From Anthonomus grandis grandis (lineage: Eukaryota > Arthropoda > Insecta > Coleoptera > Curculionidae): a stretch of 64,000 nt of DNA. The stretch is from contig NC_065556.1 in NCBI RefSeq assembly GCF_022605725.1, positions 9,548,001-9,612,000 on the forward strand, written 5' to 3'. The notes beneath the pieces were generated by a model. That model ran no database searches. It was not told the DNA's origin and saw only the letters and a list, made by a program, of their open reading frames with translations. Positions within the stretch are counted from its first letter, which is position 1. Each line of letters opens with the position of its first letter. Shown piece after piece: positions 12,001 to 22,544 of this stretch. The translations under genes were made by a program, and so were the position numbers.

Positions 12001-12294
12001 ATTTTGTTTTTTTTTTGCTTAAGGATATTATATTTATTCTTAAAATAGGTTAATTGTAGTATTTATACTTTTTATTTTAAATTTTCCTATAAAATATAAC
12101 AGAAATAAGTTAAATTAACGTTATAATGTTTGTTAAAATATAGCTAAAAATTTCCTCCGTTGGAAATTTGTGTCGACTTGACAACAGAGAATCGGCACAT
12201 ATGTTTGTAAATAAAACACCCCTCTTGCCCCTGTGCACATGTTGGACTCAAACAAAGTTGTTGTTTACTAATTCTAGCCTTTCAATGTTCTAAG
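9088..12294 (-). mobile_element. P-like DNA element with THAP gene, nested in family B RT
   Basis: The two ends are perfect 23-bp inverted repeats, CTTAGAACATTGAAAGGCTA (first 20 bases) at 9088 and its reverse complement ending at 12294. Flanking them is the 8-bp duplication GGAGAATA (9080-9087 and 12295-12302). Removing the element plus one duplicate restores a continuous RT reading at DDILVFSK, so the boundaries are exact. The 8-bp duplication fits P and hAT superfamilies; the THAP gene inside favours P-like. The left 900 bp (9088-9997) and the right 490 bp (11806-12294) hold no recognised coding region. A 10-bp inverted repeat, CGACGTCACT and its complement, lies at about 9419-9443. Confidence 0.85.
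9998..11805 (-). pseudogene. THAP-domain / coiled-coil gene in five exons (decayed)
   Basis: Exons on the minus strand: 11738-11805, 11101-11267, 10686-10847, 10484-10627 and 9998-10229. The introns begin GTAAGT, GTAATT, GTATGG and GTAAAA and end in TAG or CAG; every one splits a codon after its second base and the phases agree across all junctions. Exon 1 starts MAKTCVVC and ends SSRSFHK; exon 2 gives QREQWVSLMEI and FVCSDHI. This is the C-x2-C ... W ... C-x2-H zinc pattern of the THAP DNA-binding domain. Exons 3-4 are a Ser/Thr-rich linker ending LTLPRKR; exon 5 is a basic coiled coil (EQKIKIRRLQQANLRQRN). There are two stops in exon 1, three in exon 5 and a one-base frameshift in exon 2. 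No RNase H-like transposase domain follows. A captured host THAP gene is the alternative to a truncated P-type transposase. Confidence 0.75.
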
Positions 12295-12302
12295 GGAGAA
12301 TA

Positions 12303-13256
12303 CCAAAATATCGTCCTGATAAGCAAAGGTAAAATCAAGATTGTTCAAGGCTTGGTTGAGATATCTCTGAAAGGTCTGGCTAGCATTACGCAAGCAATGC
12401 CTTTTCAAATCTTTTCGATGTCCTCAGGATGAACTGGAATCTGCTGATAAGCACGAATAAGATCAAGCTTGCTGAAGATTTTTTTACCATGTAATTCACT
12501 GGAGCAGTCATATAAATGGGGAATGGGATATTTATCCGGTTTGGTGACCGCATTCAACGGTCTATAGTCACCACACACCCGCCACTCGGTGTCACCCTTT
12601 TTGACCATATGAATGGGACTTGCCCAAGAGCTAGAAGAGGGTCTACACCTACCAGTGTTTATCCAATGCTGGAATTCCATTTTTGCATACTTAAGCTTAT
12701 CAGGCGGTAGCCGACGAGCCCGAGCTGACAAGGGAGGTCCTGACGTAACTATATGATGGAAAACTCTAGGAATTTTTGGAGGAATATTGCAGGAGCTGCC
12801 TGTAATTTCTGGGAATTCTGAAAGAATTTTTTTGCACTCACTATCTATCAGCACACAATGTATGGAGTGTACAGGAGCCTCTTTGACAATTCCTTTAGAG
12901 CATAGCTCAGTTGAAGTGTCCAGTAAACATTTCCTGCGTAGATCAACCGCCAAATTATACTGAAAAAGTAAATCGGCGCCAATAATGGCATATGGAACCT
13001 CCGCGATACAAAAGTTCCAGGATATGTCGCGCCGCAGCCCCAAATTCAGAGTACGAAGCGCCTCACCATAAGTATTTATGAAGCTATTATTAGCGGCATA
13101 AAGTTTTAGCCGAGCCGGTCTGTCGCGAAACCTAGGATCGACTGGCACTAGCGAAATGTCCGCACCGGTATCGACAAGATAAATTTGACCTGTGGTTCTG
13201 TCACGGATATGAAGACGTCGAGAAGGTCCAATCACACCTTTACCTGCCGCCTCCAA
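12303..13256 (-). pseudogene. Family B pol, 5' part: protease and RT fingers/palm
   Basis: The minus-strand frame opens at 13256 just past the gag stop and shows an aspartic protease (LVDTGADISLV near 13180) then reverse transcriptase (WRVCGDYRPLNAVTKPDKYP near 12560, FSKLDLIRAYQQI near 12460). Near 12405 the frame breaks and roughly twenty residues that normally follow the QIPV region are missing. Beyond it, in another frame, come NASQTFQRYLNQ and the catalytic YQDDILVF (12303-12390). The RT then continues at 9079 on the far side of the nested element. Protease and RT act in polyprotein processing and cDNA synthesis. Confidence 0.92.
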
Positions 13257-13273
13257 ACAGGAAGGTGTAGAAT

Positions 13274-14174
13274 TTAGTTTTTTGGCTTAGCCGAAAATTC
13301 CGCGAACATTTTACACCACTCTTTGCACGAAAGAGCGTTATTCGGGTATTTCTGATGCGCATAACATAACTCGGATTTCGCAGAATTACCCCTGCGACCC
13401 TGATTGGACCCAGACCGTGACCGACCGCGACTGCATAAGCGTTTAAATTCCGTTTGCATTTGCTTAAATGATTCCATCATGGTGTCAAATTTTGCCTCGA
13501 GCTTTTGAATTCAGGTCTACCGGCAATGATGGCACAGGTTTTTTAAACACCCCGAAAGCTTGGGGAAATTCAGCGTTCGAACCAGGTTGACACGAAATCT
13601 TGTCGGCGATAGTGGCTAAAGTTTCAAGGTCCTTGTCTGATACAATCGTTAGAATGTCGCGCTGTTGTTGCGAAAGACAATCGAGAAAGATTGTTTTAAG
13701 AACTTGATCCGAGAGGTTACTTTCATTCAAATCACGAAGTTGACTCAATACTATAGAAGGTTTGCAATTAACATCGACACGACCCTTTAATAACTTTTTT
13801 AAGCTGTCCTCCTTAGATAAGGAAAAACGTGAAACAAGCTTGGCTTTTGCTTGTTCAAACGCATCACCCGGAAGCGGACTCGATTTAATAATTGAGCTGA
13901 TACATTTGAAGGCTTCCGCATCGTCAATAGCCATAACTAAATAATCGAATTTTGTAGAATCTACAGTTATATTGGAACGGCGGAAAGCGGCATCGACCTG
14001 AAAAAGCCAGCACTGAATGTCAGAAGTTATAATTTTGGGAATTTTAGGCGAAACAGCGTCGATGCGGCCTTCATTACGGCCATTACCGGCAATAACATTA
14101 GCCAGGGCGTCCCTGACATCACGTAGTTGAGCATTAGTTTGATCTAATTGCACTTGTAGCTCTTCAGCCGACAT
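13274..14174 (-). pseudogene. Family B gag with CHCC nucleocapsid, frameshifted
   Basis: The best start is the ATG at 14172-14174 (MSAEELQVQLDQ), with an N-terminal coiled coil followed by a capsid-like helical region. The first frame stops at 13485. The product continues from about 13510 in another frame to 13274 with a basic RGRSRSGSNQGRRG stretch and C-x2-H-x9-C-x3-C (LCYAHQKY...CKEWC). The break looks like a single indel near 13500. The CHCC knuckle replaces the usual CCHC and is characteristic of CsRn1-clade gag. Gag would assemble the particle and bind the RNA. Confidence 0.88.
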
Positions 14175-14859
14175 TATGGCAACAAAATGAATAATATATG
14201 TGAAATAAATGAATAAAAAAAATAAAAAAGTATGATCTAATTTTAAATTAAAAATAGTTTCCAACACAATATTTAATACAGTAAAAACAGTGACGATAAT
14301 TAATCAAAAGGGATGATTATCACACATCCATAATAAAAAACTTAAGAAATTTAAACTTTTGTACCTTTACGCACTGCACTGAAGTATCAAATCAGCTGAT
14401 CCCTCAATCACAAGTTTGAAGTTTGAAATCAGCTGATCCTGCTGTCAGACGGCGAGATGCAAGAGTCAAGTGGCGAAACGTCGCGCCCCAAAGTACAGCA
14501 ACCAGCCAAACATCCGGCAACCGGCAAACAGCAACCGTACGAACACTACCAACAAGTGCGGCCAACAGTCGAACTGAAAAAGCCGGCTGCACACAGCACA
14601 ATTTCAACCGGCTGCAACTGCGTGCCAGAATTCTGTCTAGCGATACAAACAATCACAAAGCCGGACGCACACGATGGCAGATGGGAAAAATTGGCGGTAA
14701 GGATACTGAAGACGGCACAATTTTTCAATAAAATTTATTAACAACACTACTGAGCGATCACATCACCATTCCAGGGTAAAATTACCAAATAGCGTACTAG
14801 TTCACTGCTAACTTACAGCACACGCACAACCGTTACTATATGAACGTCGGGGTCACCAC
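14175..14859 (-). promoter_or_regulatory. Family B untranslated leader with tRNA-Trp-type primer-binding site
   Basis: Between the 5' LTR and gag is about 685 bp without coding motifs. At 14844-14858 the plus strand reads ACGTCGGGGTCACCA, that is TGGTGACCCCGACGT in element sense, one base from the LTR end. This is the usual primer site for tRNA-Trp in CsRn1-clade elements. Confidence 0.85.
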
Positions 14860-15128
14860 TGTAGGTTTTGTAGTCACCAGACGAGAGATCCTATACTCTT
14901 AAACACCAAAATAATACACTCGTTAACGGGTAACAATACTTTATTGTACCAATCGTACAAGAAAACAGCTACATAGCTTAGACACGTGGAAGTCAACGAC
15001 TTTTACAACCAGTCTCTGTCACGACTCAGGTGCAGCCTAATCCGCCATAATGGATCGAATACATCCTGACAATTGACAGCCTCCCCTCCACTCTCGGAGT
15101 GAGTGAGAGGGCGATACAAGTCCCCACA
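14860..15128 (-). repeat. 5' LTR of family B
   Basis: 269 bp, partner of 6465-6733; three substitutions between them (about 98.9 percent identity by eye), suggesting a fairly recent insertion. The outside flank TATT at 15129-15132 completes the target duplication. Confidence 0.93.
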
Positions 15129-15264
15129 TATTATAATACGCTAGTGGCATCTAGGGTAAATAAGCTGAAACAGACTACTCAATTAATACACTACACTGTT
15201 GTACTGGTAAACGTTATGGCGTATTCACCATAGTATGCAGATAATCGCTATTTTCAAAGTAATT

Positions 15265-16440
15265 TCATTTACGTTTTTAAATTATGCTCTAAATTCAAAA
15301 TTCCTTTTTTTACCTTAAAGGCCATTCAAAACTTTTAAATTTTCCACGATTTATACGTGCCACAAGATAGAGGGGAAAAGAGGGTCCCATAAGAGTATAT
15401 TCATTTGGGATAAGACAACCGGGTTTTTATGTCGATTTTTTATATTTTCCATTTTTATTTTGAAAAGCAAATGTAATAAAATATGAAAAGAATTCATAGG
15501 AAAAGAATTAGTAATCAACGAAACCATTAACGAATTCAATCGAAGCTATAGAATCCGAGATATTAGTAAAAACGTGGAAATAAAAACAAAAGAAAACTGG
15601 TTTTTTCCCATGGTACATTTTTTTTTAAATGATCATTGACAAATTTTTTTTTGGTCGAAATTCGATTTTTTTATAAATAAACTATAATTCTGACAACTTT
15701 TTGTTTTAAATAAAAGTTCTTGGGAATATTACGAGGTATCCGCATCTTAAAACGAATTGATTCTAGCTATCACAGAAAATTGGAAAATAATTTTTTATTT
15801 CTCAGTCCTGTACTTACTACTTTAAAATACCTTTAAAAAAGCTTATTAGCAATTTTACTCTAAAATAAACAGAAAACCCATTTCTTTGCATTTTTCGATT
15901 TTGAAGCAAAATCAAGCACCAAAATGAGCAATTTTTCAAAATATGCTCTGAATTTAAAATGTCTTTTTTCTGGTTAAAGACCATTCAAAAACTAGTAAAA
16001 AAGGTTAATGACAAAATTTACCACGATTTATATGAGTGCCACAATATAAAGAGAAAGATTAGGTCCCATAAGAATTCATGTATGGGGATAAGGCAACCGG
16101 GTTTTTTGGTGGATTTTTTTTATTTTTCAGTTTTATTTTTGAAAGCCAATAGTAATAAAATATAAAAGGAATTGACAGGAGAAGAAAAAGGAGTAAAAGA
16201 AACCATGAATGAATTGAGTCGATGCTATAGAAACCGAGATATTAATAAAAAGGTGGAAAAAACAAAAGAAAACTCATTTTTTTCTCATAGTACCATTTTT
16301 TTATAAAATGATTATTGGCAAATTTTAAGGTAAATTAAAAAAAAATTAAAGGGAAAAAAAAGATTAAAAGAATTTATCAACGTATTGAATAGAAGCTATA
16401 AAAGCCGTGGTATCAGTAATATAGTAAAAAAATTCACCTT
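15265..16440. repeat. Diverged tandem repeat, about 660-680 bp period
   Basis: Two long units (about 15265-15680 core and 15930-16330 core) share in order TATGCTCT.AATT, CCACGATTTATA, GGTCCCATAAGA, GATAAG.CAACCGGGTTTTT and GAAGC/GATGCTATAGAA..CGAGATATTA. A third, truncated unit with GAAGCTATAAAAGCCG lies near 16370-16440. No protein motif is present. The flanks 15133-15264 and 16441-16752 hold nothing I recognise. Confidence 0.75.
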
Positions 16441-17004
16441 TTTTTGACACCGCATTAATTTTTTTTTTCTAAATTGATGAGCTATTAATATAGACTTATT
16501 ACTAATTTAGCAACCCCTACTAAAAGAATCCTAACTAAAATAAAACTATTATTACTGTTATTTTTTTTCCAGATACTTATACCTTGTCCTTCCCGTAATG
16601 TACTATTACTATTATTATAAATATTATCTTTCCTATAAATATTCTTAAGCCTTAAAACACCCTGTATAATACGATTGTTATTCTTATTAACAATATTTTC
16701 CTCATAGATGCACCAAGAGTTCGAAAATCCCTCAATTTAGCTGGATGCGTTCTTAAGCCGCGTCCACACCGAAGGTTTTGGATGACTTTTACCGAATACC
16801 ACGACACGTCTACACTGAAATGACATGGCATCAACATGAATACTCCCGTAAATTCAGTCGTGTAAAAAAGGATTGCCGAAGAAGTGCCGAAGAAGACAAC
16901 GTGAGAACTTGTTATAGTGGAACAGACTTAATTAACGATTTGATCCTCGATCATAAAGATATTTTGAATTAAGAATACAGGTGCCACGGTGGATTCCGCA
17001 ATTT

Positions 17005-18287
17005 TTTTAGAATGTGAAGCAGCGAATTTGAGTTTCTTTTAAATATAATTGGACCTAAAATTACCACACAGGATACCAATTACAAAATAGCAATTCCCGA
17101 AAAGGAAAAGTTAGCGTTGACACTCAGATTTTTCGCGACGGGCGATTCATATCATTCGCTTATGTATCTTTTCAAAATATCGAAACAGTCAATTTAAAAA
17201 TTTATTCCAGATGTGTGCACTGCCCTTATAGAATCTCTAACTGAATATGTTAAGGTATGTTATTAAATGATAAATTAAAAAAATGTTTGATGTATAATAA
17301 CAAAAAAACAGGACTGACAAAAATCGTGATTAACTGGGATAAATTTGGATTGTATAGGGTATTTCTTATTTTAGATGTCTGCAAACAGGATGAAAATGGG
17401 AAATTCTCTAAATCTAATAACAAAAATAAAAATAGAGCATATTGACATAATTTGTTTTTTATTTTAGATGCCCAGAAGTGAGCAGGAATGGAACTTAGTC
17501 GCAAGAGATTGAATGGAATTTCCCTAATTGCTGTGGTGCAATGGATGGCAATCATGTCACTCTTCAAGCGCCAGTAAATAGTGGGAGCGAATTCTTTAAC
17601 TATAAGGGATATTTTAGTTTAGTGCTTTTTGCTGCGGTAGATGCTAATTATAATTTTATTTATGCTGATGTGAGATATCAGGGTCGCATATCAGACGGTG
17701 GCGTATTAAACAATTCTTCGTTTTATAAGATGCTTCGAGATAAAAAAAATTGCATATTCCTGCAGAATGTTGAATGCTTGCCTGGAAGAAATAAAAGTAG
17801 TCCCTTCGTTTTCGTAGGCGATGACGCTTTTCCGCTTATGGAAAATTTATTAAAGCCCTATCCGGGAATTCAAGAAAAAGGATCACATAAACGTATATTC
17901 AACTATCGTTTTAGGTAGAGCTCGGAGAGTGTCCGAAAATGTTTTCGGAATATTAGGCGCCGTATTTAAAATTCTACAAAACCAATATTATTCGAAACCG
18001 AAACAGCAAAAAAGGTTATTTTGGCCATTATTTACCTACACAATTTCCTGAGAAGAAGCCTGTCAAAAAATATTTAAAATCCTGTAGAAAGCTTTGACAC
18101 AGAATGCTCAGATACTGGAACCATTACTCCAGGAGTTTGGAGGAATTACCTAACAAATAATGTATTAAGTGATTTTCCTAAAACGCCACGGAAAACGTCT
18201 ATGAGTGCACAGCAAGTAAGAGATGAATTTTGTGAATATTTTTCTACGGATAGGGGTGCACTACCTTGGCAAAACCAAATAGCTTGA
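17005..18287 (+). pseudogene. Harbinger DDE transposase (frameshifted)
   Basis: The N-terminal part (17005-17253) reads ALTLRFFATGDSYHSLMYLF, typical of Harbinger transposases. A GTATGT donor follows at about 17254 and an acceptor TTATTTTAG ends at about 17469. The next exon reads EQEWNLVA, then, after a one-base shift, IEWNFPNCCGAMDGNHV, NYKGYFSLVLFAAVDANY, GRISDGGV and FVGDDAFPL, which carry the DDE catalytic region. Another shift near 17910 leads to ARRVSENVFGIL, then a further shift and stop near 18050-18080, then a C-terminus ending ALPWQNQIA at 18287. The enzyme would cut and join the element ends together with the MADF partner. Confidence 0.93.
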
Positions 18288-18563
18288 AATTGATTCTTGT
18301 TTTGTTAATTTTTTTTTTAACTTTATTTAGCTAAATATTTTCGGATATATAATGTATTTGTATTTTTACCCTTTAAGTGAACATTTTTGCATTTGCATAA
18401 TATTAACTTTAAGCAATAAATCTAATTTTATAAATAAAACAATATTTTTTTCATAATTTTTAAAAAGCTAGATATAGGTAGGTACTTCGTCGTTATTCTG
18501 ATCACACGCAATTCAAGTATATGATTCAGGGACTGCTTGGCTAGGCGTCTGTGCTCGAGACAT

Positions 18564-20118
18564 TGTAGCGTTTTATTTTTCTACTGTTATTTTCACTAAC
18601 GCTCCATTGATATTTCATTAATTTCAATAATTATATTAATAATATCAGTCAACTTCTTTTATCGATATTTCTTTAAATTCACAATGTTAATGACACATTA
18701 CTACTGTAACGCGTCACTCTCCTGGTTTTATTATTCATGCTTTCTGTTGACGGTCCGTCACTCTTCTGGTTGGTCTTAATTAATGTTTTCTCTGATTGGA
18801 TTGACATTGACAGCTCAGGCGAGAGGTGGGGTCTTAACTTATTTAGTCAGTACTGCATCCATTTTTCGAGGACTTGTTCCCGTGTTGCAGGTGGAAGCAC
18901 ACGTAAAAGGCCAGTTTTTTTATTTCCGAAGTTTGTGAAGCAGGAAGTGGCCAATATAGTTTATAATTTATAGTCCTTAATCTTGTTCCTTTAGGGAACT
19001 GTTTATTTCATAATTCTGGTGCAGGATGCCCGAGATTTTGATGGATAGATAATAAAACTTAGCAAGGTGAGTGTGTCACATTTTGAACGCCATTCATTTT
19101 TATCGACAGTGAATACAATGGCAACCGTTGTTTTAGGGTTTTACTTTTCCGTTTTCCTCTTTATTCTTCTTCAGTTGTTGATGGCTGCAGGCTGTTGATT
19201 TCCCCGGGAAATTGCTGAAAGCGGTGGAGCTGGGACCAGAACTAGAGCTAGTATTAGATATTCCTAGTCCAGATAGCTAAGCTACAAATGGCATACATTT
19301 ACAGCCTCGATTTTGAAGGCCAGCCATTCATTTCTTGGAGGAATATACAGGCCAGTTTATTCCATTTATTTAAATATTATTAACCATAGATTTGTCTCAC
19401 ATATTTAAATTTTTATTAATATACCTTTAATTTCAATTTATTGCTACAAATATTTAATCAATATCATAATTTCATATGTCAATTTCTTATCTATAATTTT
19501 AGTTATTTTTTGTTCAGTATTTTTCAGTACCTTTTTCAGTAGTTAAGTAGATATAACTCGGTTAAGGCTGATATGCCTTAGGTAAAAAGGTTCATGAACT
19601 TTCCCCTGCGTAATACAAATCTTTACTAAAAACTTTTTTTTAAAAATAATTGTAATTTATTTTTCAAGTGCTGAAATCTACCTAGCAGCTTAATCATAAT
19701 TTCAAATGTTACTTTTGACAAACTTGTTTTATTTAATCATATCAACATTATTCATATTTTAATTCATAATAAATTATTAACAATTTAACAGATTAGAAAA
19801 TGAGGTGTATACATACCTTTGATGTAAATATAATTTGGTTGTATTGTTAAGATAATTTTTTTTTGCCTCTTTAAATCTACTTTATCCAGGGTCGTTTAAT
19901 TGTTATTTAAAACCTATCTACCAAGTGTTTTTCTTAGTTTTCTTTCATTTATAAAAAAAAACTAAGTGGCGCCCTCTTATTTAATTGTTATAATCAAGAT
20001 TATATTCTTTAATAGCCAGTCATAAGTGAACCTTCGAACAATCCCAAGCCTCCAATAATTCTGAGCTACCGTCTGCAAACTCTTGGCAAAATAGTAACAC
20101 TGTAAAGTTAACGCCGCA
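18564..20118 (+). repeat. 5' LTR of family C
   Basis: 1555 bp, TGTAGCG...AACGCCGCA; direct partner at 25532-27069. The sequence after it (GAAAATGACGCCCATAAACGTG) is in the primer-site position, but I cannot assign the tRNA. Confidence 0.93.
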
Positions 20119-21339
20119 GAAAATGACGCCCATAAACGTGGGGCCCAGATTGGCTATTTTTATTAATCTATTTTAATAATCTTTTAATTTTTTTTTAAAT
20201 ATTGATAATACCTTGGATGGGTGGAGTTTTAGAGTGCTTTTAATCTCAAGTAATGCTTAATGTTTTTTGAGTAAAGCAAATATCAAATTTGGTTATAATT
20301 TATTGGCCATAATTTTATTAGTAATTGTTGGTATACAGAGTGTATACAATTTGAAGGAAAACCCTTGCTAGGAAAGTGTTTATATAGGATGTTTTTGATA
20401 TTTATTGTTTTTCGAGGTATCCTTGGTAAGGACTATGATTTGACAATTTGCGACAATACAGTGTGTTTAGTATATGCTGGGTGTATAAAAAGTATGTACT
20501 TACTTGCATAGTGTTCAGGGACATTAAGAGGATTTTAATAATTTTTTAGGGACAAGATATCTTTAATGTTCGAATTGTAATGGATCACAATTAGAAAAGT
20601 AAAATAGTTATTATCAATATTTTTAAATTAAACATTGAGAAGTTTATACTTGTAAACATTTCCCCTTCCTTTATTATTCTGGATTCCGGAATTATTGCCG
20701 AGCAATTTGAAAATTTCTTTTGGTAGTTATGGTAATTCATATTTTAATTATACATGGTGTCACCACTTCATTTAGGTTTCTATATGGCAAATGTATTTGG
20801 GATTTGAAATGCTATTCTGACTTATAGTTTTTGGAAGGAACATAATTTATGAGTAACATATGCATGTGTTATACAAGGTGATACAGATTAATAAATTGTT
20901 TTAAAACTATTATTCTTCAATTTTGATATACCCAAAACTAATGAGTGCTATTACATACGGTAACATTTAATACTGCAATTTTTCAAATCTAGAACCAACC
21001 CAGACTATTTACAATTGTGTTTGATTTGAACAATTAAGCAATTCTATATTTGGAAAAAAACATTAGTTTTGGCTCACTAAAAGTAAATTTTTCTGTACAA
21101 ATTTTTTTAAGTCATTCCTTAAACAAAGGGTTGCATGCATCATTGTGCCACTGACATTGTTTTAATTCTACAATTTTTGAGAGACACTGTGGTCTCATAT
21201 TGTTTTGTCATATAAAGTCAACCTAGATCAATTTCATTTCATGCCATCAAGTTTCTTAGGTGAGGTCATTTCAGATATTTAATTTTTTTGGGATTTAATT
21301 TTATTCTTGAATTCTTTGGAACAATTTTTTTTTGACACC
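20119..21339 (+). other. Family C untranslated leader
   Basis: About 1.2 kb between the 5' LTR and the gag ATG. It is AT-rich, has stops in all frames and shows no protein motif or clear repeat. Confidence 0.6.
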
Positions 21340-22544
21340 ATGGATTTGTATAATTTCCAACCTAATCATTTGTTAGAACATGAACTAGATTATGAATTCA
21401 AAATTCGTTTAGTTGGTAATGTTCGGAACGTGAGGACAAGAGAAGGATTTTATTGAGAATTCTGAAAAAGGAACAAACTTCTCCGGGATCTAGCATAACT
21501 TTACAGGAAGCTAAATTAGATTATGATAGGGAAAGAGCTGACATTAAAAAGAGTTTAGATTCTATTGCAAGTGTCATTGAAGAATTTGAGGGTGTAGCTT
21601 CTGATTCAACTGTTGCTCGAATGAAATCTCGTTTGTCTCATGTAGCTGCTAGGGCTAAAAGAATTCCTATGTTTGAAGAAGAAGCTGAAGAAATTCAAGC
21701 TTATAGTCAGGAAATTACAGCCACTTGTCTAGCTCTTGAAGCTGATCTTTTTGACAAAATTTTTCCCAATGCTGATTCAGAACCAGTAACTCATTCCTCT
21801 GCTCCAGTTGTAAATGTAGCTGCTCCAATAGTCCATTGTGCTACTCGAAATGTTCCTATTAGTGAATGGCAAGTTAAGTTTAATGGAGATTCTCGTAAAC
21901 TTTATAATTTTTTGGAAACCGTAACTGAATTGGCTCAGGCTCGAGATGTATCTGAGGATATATTATTTCAGTCTGCAGCAGAATTTTTTGTTGGTGATGC
22001 ATTTGTGTGGTATAGGAGTGTCAAGTCAACTGTTGGTGATTGGTGTTCCCTAGTAAATAAATTAAAAAGAGATTTTTTACATGATGATATAGATGATGAA
22101 ATTTGGGATCAAATTAAGAAAAGAAAGCAAAAGAAGGGAGAAAATACTGTAGTTTTCATTGCTCATTTGGAGGTTCTTTTTGCTAGGCTTTCTCGTGTGC
22201 CAGCAGAATGTACTAAGATTAAGTTTGTTAAAAATAATTTGTTGCCTGACTTCATTGATAGATTGGCTTTAATAGAAATTAATTCCATTTCTCAGCTTTC
22301 TGAGCTTTGTAGGAAATTTGAAGAATCTGATTATTTAAAGAATAAAAATAAAATTAATAATGTTTCAGAAGTATCTACTAATAAATTTTCTAAAATCAAG
22401 TTTTTTAAAAATTATTCTAATAGAAAACCTTTCTTTCAAAATAATAATAAAAATAAAAAGTCAGTGGAAGAATTTGCAAATAAACCTAGTACTTTTCATG
22501 CTATACAGCAAGGCTCCAAAAATCATGAACATAAATCAACGTAA
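21340..22544 (+). pseudogene. Family C gag
   Basis: The likely start is ATG 21340 (MDLYNFQPNHLLEHELDYEF), an N-terminal pattern common in insect gypsy gag. A single-base shift near 21445 moves the reading into the long frame ending at 22544 (363 residues from 21453). The middle (YNFLETVTELAQARDV, ...VWYRSVKS, ...LKRDFLHDD, LEVLFARLSRVP) is a retrotransposon capsid. The C-terminus is Asn/Lys-rich and I see no CCHC zinc knuckle. Apart from the early frameshift it is well preserved. Confidence 0.88.

Larger units (their letters stand above)
6465..15128 (-). mobile_element. Ty3/gypsy LTR retrotransposon, CsRn1-like (family B), with a nested DNA element
   Basis: Two 269-bp LTRs (TGTAGG...CCCCACA on the plus strand) differ at three positions by eye and are flanked by the 4-bp duplication TATT (6461-6464 and 15129-15132). 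Genes read on the minus strand. Next to the 5' LTR lies a sequence complementary to a tRNA-Trp-type 3' end, TGGTGACCCCGACGT in element orientation. The gag nucleocapsid has a C-x2-H-x9-C-x3-C motif. The Trp primer and CHCC gag are known hallmarks of the CsRn1 clade. The body is 8.66 kb, of which 3.2 kb is the nested element at 9088-12294. Frameshifts in gag and pol and a small RT deletion make it inactive. Confidence 0.92.

Noticed and set aside
18737..18973. Open frame repeated at 25705-25938
   Set aside because: Present twice only because it lies in both family C LTRs; it changes length through indels and has no motif.
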